Origin: Prevotellaceae bacterium UBA1710
GTDB lineage: Bacteria > Bacteroidota > Bacteroidia > Bacteroidales > Bacteroidaceae
DNA length: 64,000 bases
Direction of reading: 5' to 3'
Assembly: GCA_002317355.1 (NCBI GenBank)
Contig: DCJC01000006.1
Span: 13,535 to 77,534, forward strand
Position numbers and translations under genes: made by a program. Below, piece after piece: positions 60,821-64,000 of the stretch. Numbering within the stretch: position 1 is the first letter of the stretch; every line of letters begins with the position of its first letter. The notes beneath the pieces are model-generated. The model did no database searches, was not told where the DNA came from, and saw only the letters and a list, made by a program, of their open reading frames with translations.

Positions 60821-60922
60821 GCCTCTTCCCCCGTCCTCCCCCGTAGGGAGGGAGCCGGTGCGCGGAGAAGAGTACACCCAAAGGCTCGGAGTTTTGCAAA
60901 CCACCAACACCTAACACCCATC
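60821..60922 (-). repeat. about 100-bp inverted repeat, right copy
   Basis: Reverse-complement partner of 58691-58791 with a handful of differences (for example TACGGGGG for TATGGGGG). Together the copies bracket the DUF308 and His/Gly-rich genes (about 2.0 kb). Confidence 0.88.
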
Positions 60923-61004
60923 ACTAATGCCCTCATTTTTGTAAAGTCCAGATTACAATTTTAAGAAAACATACACTTTTAGATAAACTTTTTTGAGAAA
61001 ATCC

Positions 61005-61035
61005 TTGCAAGTTATCAAAAATCGCAATACCTTTG
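61005..61035 (+). promoter_or_regulatory. promoter of the ABC/GIN/GntR cassette
   Basis: TTG (61005-61007), 20 bp, TACCTTTG (61028-61035). Start would fall near 61041, inside the operator-like palindrome at 61038-61059. Confidence 0.65.
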
Positions 61036-61037
61036 CA

Positions 61038-61059
61038 GTGTACTACTACAATAGTACAC
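61038..61059 (+). promoter_or_regulatory. probable GntR/YtrA operator
   Basis: GTGTACTA, six bases, TAGTACAC: a perfect 8-bp inverted repeat overlapping the predicted transcription start. YtrA-type GntR regulators bind palindromes of this sort upstream of ABC operons, and a GntR gene closes this cassette at 63856. Confidence 0.6.
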
Positions 61060-61110
61060 CATAACAATAATAAAACAACGATTATAAACATCAAATTAAT
61101 AAAGGTAAAT

Positions 61111-61959
61111 ATGATAAGAATAGAAAACATGTCCTACATCTACCCAAAGGGACGTAACAACATTCACACAAACCTGAATCTGAATCTCGAAGAGAACAAG
61201 ATTTATGGTCTTCTTGGTAAGAACGGCACTGGTAAGTCAACCCTACTCTACCTCATCGCAGGACTTCTTCGTCCAACAGAAGGTACGATAACAATGGAGA
61301 CCACAGATGAAGAAACTGGCGAAAGAAAAGATTTCATCACCTTCAAGCGAAATCAGGAAGTACTAAGAGATATCTTCTTTGTAAACGAAGAATACACACT
61401 TCCTGCAATAAAGCTCGACGAATGGTCAAAGTCACTCGGAAGCTTCTACCCTAACTATAGCGAAGAGATGTTCAGACAATGTCTTGCAGATTTCGACATA
61501 AAGGGAAATCCAAAGCTCACCACCCTATCAATGGGTCAGCAGAAGAAAGTAATAATCTGCTTCGCACTTGCAAGTGGTGTAAGATACCTTCTGATGGATG
61601 AGCCAACCAACGGACTTGACATTCCAAGCAAGGCACAATTCAGGAAAGTGGTTTCAAGTTGCATGAGCGATGACAGAACAATCGTCATCTCAACCCATCA
61701 GGTTCACGACATCGAATTCCTTCTCGACCACATCATTATAATAGACAATGACCGACTTCTGCTCAACGCCTCAACTGGTGAGATAACCGAAAAGTTCACA
61801 TTCGAATACAGAATACCTGGAAGTTCTACAGAAGGAGTCATCTATCAGGAGCCAACCCTTCAAGGCAATGCAACGATGGCATATAGAAAGAGTACAGATC
61901 CAGAGACAAATCTCAATCTTGAACTTCTCTTCAACGCTGCAATAACAGGACTTTTCTAG
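61111..61959 (+). CDS. ABC transporter ATP-binding protein (YtrB-like)
   Basis: 282 residues from the ATG at 61111. Walker A GLLGKNGTGKSTLLYLI, signature LSMGQQKKVIICFALA (variant LSMGQ), Walker B YLLMDEPTNGLD, H-loop ISTHQVHD, and a C-terminal extension of about 80 residues. First gene of a cassette with a GIN lipoprotein, a permease and a GntR regulator, like efflux or stress ABC units under YtrA control. Substrate unknown. Confidence 0.88.
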   Translation: MIRIENMSYIYPKGRNNIHTNLNLNLEENKIYGLLGKNGTGKSTLLYLIAGLLRPTEGTITMETTDEETGERKDFITFKRNQEVLRDIFFVNEEYTLPAIKLDEWSKSLGSFYPNYSEEMFRQCLADFDIKGNPKLTTLSMGQQKKVIICFALASGVRYLLMDEPTNGLDIPSKAQFRKVVSSCMSDDRTIVISTHQVHDIEFLLDHIIIIDNDRLLLNASTGEITEKFTFEYRIPGSSTEGVIYQEPTLQGNATMAYRKSTDPETNLNLELLFNAAITGLF

Positions 61960-61977
61960 CAAGAAGCCACAAGGTCG

Positions 61978-62120
61978 AAATTCCGTTGAAAATTCGCTCA
62001 AAGTCCCATTAAAGTCCCATTAAACTCCCATTGAAGTCCCATTAAATCCAATTTTAATTGGAGGTGAATTGGAGTTGTATTGGAGGTGAATTGGAATTAC
62101 AACGGAGTCACAACAGAGGC
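61978..62120. repeat. 11-bp phased array, seven pyrimidine units then six GGA units
   Basis: One unbroken 11-bp register of 13 units. Left: AAATTCCGTTG, AAAATTCGCTC, two AAAGTCCCATT, AAACTCCCATT, GAAGTCCCATT, AAATCCAATTT. Right: TAATTGGAGGT, GAATTGGAGTT, GTATTGGAGGT, GAATTGGAATT, ACAACGGAGTC, ACAACAGAGGC. The centre (TCCAATTTTAATTGGA) is a palindrome. It lies between the ATPase and lipoprotein genes of one cassette. Confidence 0.85.
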
Positions 62121-62159
62121 AGGTACTCCATAACAAATCAACATAACAAAACAGCAATT

Positions 62160-62933
62160 ATGAAACAATATATTATCCTTCCAATAGCAATTATCACAAT
62201 GATAGCTATGATTCTTTTCACATCATGTACAATAAGTGTAAAAGACACCAACGACATCAAGGAAGTAGGCGAGATAAAGACCGAAACACGATCAATAGAA
62301 GCATTCAACGAACTCAGAATAGAAGGCTTGGTTGAAGTGGAATACATAATATCTGATTCCACACGAATGGAACTTGAAGGTGGAGAAAACATCCTTCCAA
62401 CCATCAAAACCGACATACGCGGAACAAGACTTTGGATTAAAGACGAAATAAATTCAAGTTCTCCTCAGGTTAGTTCAGATGGACGCACAATCCACTACAG
62501 AGGTGCATCAGACAGTTGGGATAGCAAGACATCTAACGTAAAGATCAGAATCTACGCACCTTGTTTCAACGAGGTACAGATGGCAGGAGCCTCAACATTT
62601 AACGCAGATTCATTATCAACAAGTTCATTCATAGGCAAACTTGCTGGATCTTGCAACCTTAACATCAAGAACTTATCATGCGATAATACAAGAATATCAA
62701 CAGCAGGAGCAAGCGAGCTGAATCTCGGATTAACCAAGACAAAATCCACACAGATTGAGACAGCTGGAAGTAGCGAAGGAAACATCCATTTCAACGACTG
62801 CGAATACGCTCTCATCAAGGTTGCAGGTGCTTGTACGATGAAGTTGTCAGGTACTCTCAACTCTCTCGACAAGAATATTGCAGGAGCAGCAGATATCAAT
62901 ACAGACAATCTGACTCTCAAGAACAACAATTAA
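62160..62933 (+). CDS. GIN-domain (DUF2807) lipoprotein
   Basis: 257 residues from the ATG at 62160; a longer in-frame reading translates the 11-bp array and is rejected. Lipobox ILFTSC near residue 22, then a right-handed beta-helix-like GIN domain with repeated VAGAC/TAGAS-type turns (MAGASTFNADSL; STAGASELNLGL; VAGACTMKLSG; IAGAADINTD). GIN lipoproteins are common in Bacteroidetes beside regulators and ABC genes; function unknown, perhaps adhesion or signalling. Confidence 0.83.
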   Translation: MKQYIILPIAIITMIAMILFTSCTISVKDTNDIKEVGEIKTETRSIEAFNELRIEGLVEVEYIISDSTRMELEGGENILPTIKTDIRGTRLWIKDEINSSSPQVSSDGRTIHYRGASDSWDSKTSNVKIRIYAPCFNEVQMAGASTFNADSLSTSSFIGKLAGSCNLNIKNLSCDNTRISTAGASELNLGLTKTKSTQIETAGSSEGNIHFNDCEYALIKVAGACTMKLSGTLNSLDKNIAGAADINTDNLTLKNNN

Positions 62934-62969
62934 ACATTTACTATTAGTAACTTATTAAAAATTAGCATT

Positions 62970-63746
62970 ATGATCAAGCAAATCATCCTTCATAATTTTC
63001 TTCTTGAGAAGCGTAATATCATCGCTTGCACATGCATCATGACCGCAGTAATGCTCTTCTTCTCAATAGCGACGAATACCTACATTGATAACACCAACAC
63101 AATGAGAGTGAACTATAGTACTGCTGTAGGCTTCGCGAATGTCACTATCTGGTTCTGCCTCGTCTATACAGCAAGCCGTATGTTCCGTTATCTCAACGAC
63201 AAGAAGACTGCTATCCCATTCCTTATGCTTCCAGCATCAAATAAGGATAAGTTCTTAGCCAACTGCATAATGGGCATTGGCGGCACATTCGCTATGTTTA
63301 TCACAGCCCTCCTTAGCGCTGATGTACTTCAGGCAATATTCAATCTCGCCACAAAATTCACAGCAGGTAGTCTGACAGTTCACTTTGTAGAAGACCTTCT
63401 ATACAGTCAGAGTTTCATCTTCAACGGCATAGAACTCCTCAACAACACATTTTGGACTATTCTGATGCTATTCTGGACACATGCGATCTTCACTCTCGGA
63501 TCTACATTGTTCCGCAAATACCAGCTCATCAAGACAGTTCTCTCTCTTCTCGCAGCTTTCATGCTCTTGATGATTCTCATATCATGTATGGCAGTTCCAT
63601 CACTCTATAATAAGGACGTAACGATTCATTTCCTCGTCGATCCAAAGATCATGTTCTATGTAACGATTTCTATCGTCATCCTCGGAACAACTATAGGAGC
63701 TTACTACCTGGCTTACCGCAGATTCTGCAATAAGACTATAGTATAA
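62970..63746 (+). CDS. ABC-2-like membrane permease component
   Basis: 258 residues with about six membrane helices (IACTCIMTAVMLFFSIA; VGFANVTIWFCLVYTA; FLANCIMGIGGTFAMFITALL; FWTILMLFWTHAIFTLG; TVLSLLAAFMLLMILISC; FYVTISIVILGTTIGAYYLAYR). Conserved-looking RYLNDKKTAIPFLMLPASNKDKFLAN loop. Likely the membrane partner of the ATPase at 61111. No recognised family by name, but topology fits YtrC/D-type permeases. Confidence 0.72.
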   Translation: MIKQIILHNFLLEKRNIIACTCIMTAVMLFFSIATNTYIDNTNTMRVNYSTAVGFANVTIWFCLVYTASRMFRYLNDKKTAIPFLMLPASNKDKFLANCIMGIGGTFAMFITALLSADVLQAIFNLATKFTAGSLTVHFVEDLLYSQSFIFNGIELLNNTFWTILMLFWTHAIFTLGSTLFRKYQLIKTVLSLLAAFMLLMILISCMAVPSLYNKDVTIHFLVDPKIMFYVTISIVILGTTIGAYYLAYRRFCNKTIV

Positions 63747-63761
63747 ACAATTCTCAAGAAA

Positions 63762-63833
63762 TCGATAATTCGAAAATTCGAAAATTCGACAATTCGAAAA
63801 TTCGACGATTCGAAAACTCGAAATCTCGAAGAA
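63762..63833. repeat. 8-bp TCGA array, nine units, upstream of the GntR gene
   Basis: TCGATAAT, TCGAAAAT twice, TCGACAAT, TCGAAAAT, TCGACGAT, TCGAAAAC, TCGAAATC, TCGAAGAA in unbroken 8-bp register, ending 22 bp before the ATG at 63856. Confidence 0.88.
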
Positions 63834-63855
63834 ATAATTCAATTGTCAACAGCCT

Positions 63856-64000
63856 ATGTTCACATCAGATAAACCAATCTACCTGCAGATGGCCGACAGA
63901 ATGAAGGAGGAGATTCTCTCCGGAACTTATTCCGACGACATGCGCATACCTTCGGTCAGGGAATATGGCGTTCTTCTACAGGTAAACACGAATACGGCAG
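63856..64000 (+). CDS. GntR-family regulator (YtrA-like), 5' part
   Basis: The first 48 codons before the window edge: MFTSDKPIYLQMADRMKEEI then LSGTYSDDMRIPSVREYG, the start of a GntR winged helix. PIYLQ and IPSVRE are the usual landmarks. Its position after an ATPase-lipoprotein-permease cassette suggests a YtrA-type repressor of that cassette, acting at 61038-61059. Confidence 0.82.
   Translation, partial: MFTSDKPIYLQMADRMKEEILSGTYSDDMRIPSVREYGVLLQVNTNTA

Noticed and set aside
60667..60936. N-terminal extension of the His/Gly-rich protein
   Set aside because: It crosses the promoter and the 100-bp repeat; a signal peptide begins at the ATG at 60666.

Overview
The window looks like a chromosome segment of a Bacteroidales bacterium close to Prevotella/Segatella; this is inferred from gene content, not from a database match. 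Supporting signs are promoters of the Bacteroidetes type (TTTG, about 19-21 bp, then TAnnTTTG), start codons with A/T-rich upstream sequence instead of Shine-Dalgarno sites, an LpxC-FabZ fusion, a BspA-like leucine-rich-repeat surface protein, DUF6266, a GIN-domain lipoprotein and TonB C-terminal-domain proteins. No rRNA, CRISPR array or intact prophage is present. A tRNA gene is cut by the left edge and a GntR regulator by the right edge.

Layout. 1-16.2 kb is almost all minus strand: Pif1-like helicase, penicillin-binding protein 1A, an lpxD-lpxC/fabZ-lpxA-miaA lipid A/tRNA cluster, pyrF, prfA, a purM-type gene, aroE, a menaquinone methyltransferase gene, purC and phoH. 16.2-24.5 kb is accessory: a DUF5715 gene whose 3' end is duplicated around an AT-rich cargo gene, a REP-associated (HUH/Y1) transposase-like gene beside a DUF6266 gene, a BspA-like surface protein behind a long structured leader, and a lipoprotein/TlpA pair. 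24.5-26.9 kb holds RNase G, a 29-residue basic protein and an HU-type protein. 26.9-43.7 kb is a long plus-strand run: hisHAFIE, ftsE, lysC-lysA, two glycosyltransferases, class III fbp, a HAD phosphatase, YhcH, rsmG, an MBL hydrolase, ruvC, a double ABC ATPase and a GHL10 glycosidase. 43.9-53.5 kb mixes small envelope genes, a radical SAM activase, two TonB-domain proteins, dnaB, ispE and a Nudix gene with repeat-filled gaps. 53.5-60.7 kb has corA with an elaborate leader, a DUF349 coiled-coil gene, trxB, a glutathione-peroxidase-like gene without its peroxidatic Cys, rpmE2, a DUF308 protein and a His/Gly-rich exported protein. 61.0-64.0 kb is an ABC ATPase / GIN lipoprotein / permease / GntR (YtrA-like) cassette with a probable operator at its promoter.

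The most unusual content is between genes. (1) The corA leader contains a 14-codon ORF whose stop codon abuts one arm of a 10-bp pairing that competes with a local hairpin, plus an 11-bp stem ending 4 nt before the corA start. (2) Tandem arrays with a fixed period but varying sequence occur repeatedly: 11-bp arrays built as inverted blocks of TCC and GGA units, 7-bp arrays that put TAA in all three frames in spacers between genes, and 8-bp TCGA arrays about 17-23 bp before start codons. (3) There are several large palindromic elements of REP/MITE type. (4) A C/A-rich repeat has entered the coding sequences of miaA and the helicase in frame. (5) The BspA-type gene has a rod-like structured RNA in its 5' leader.
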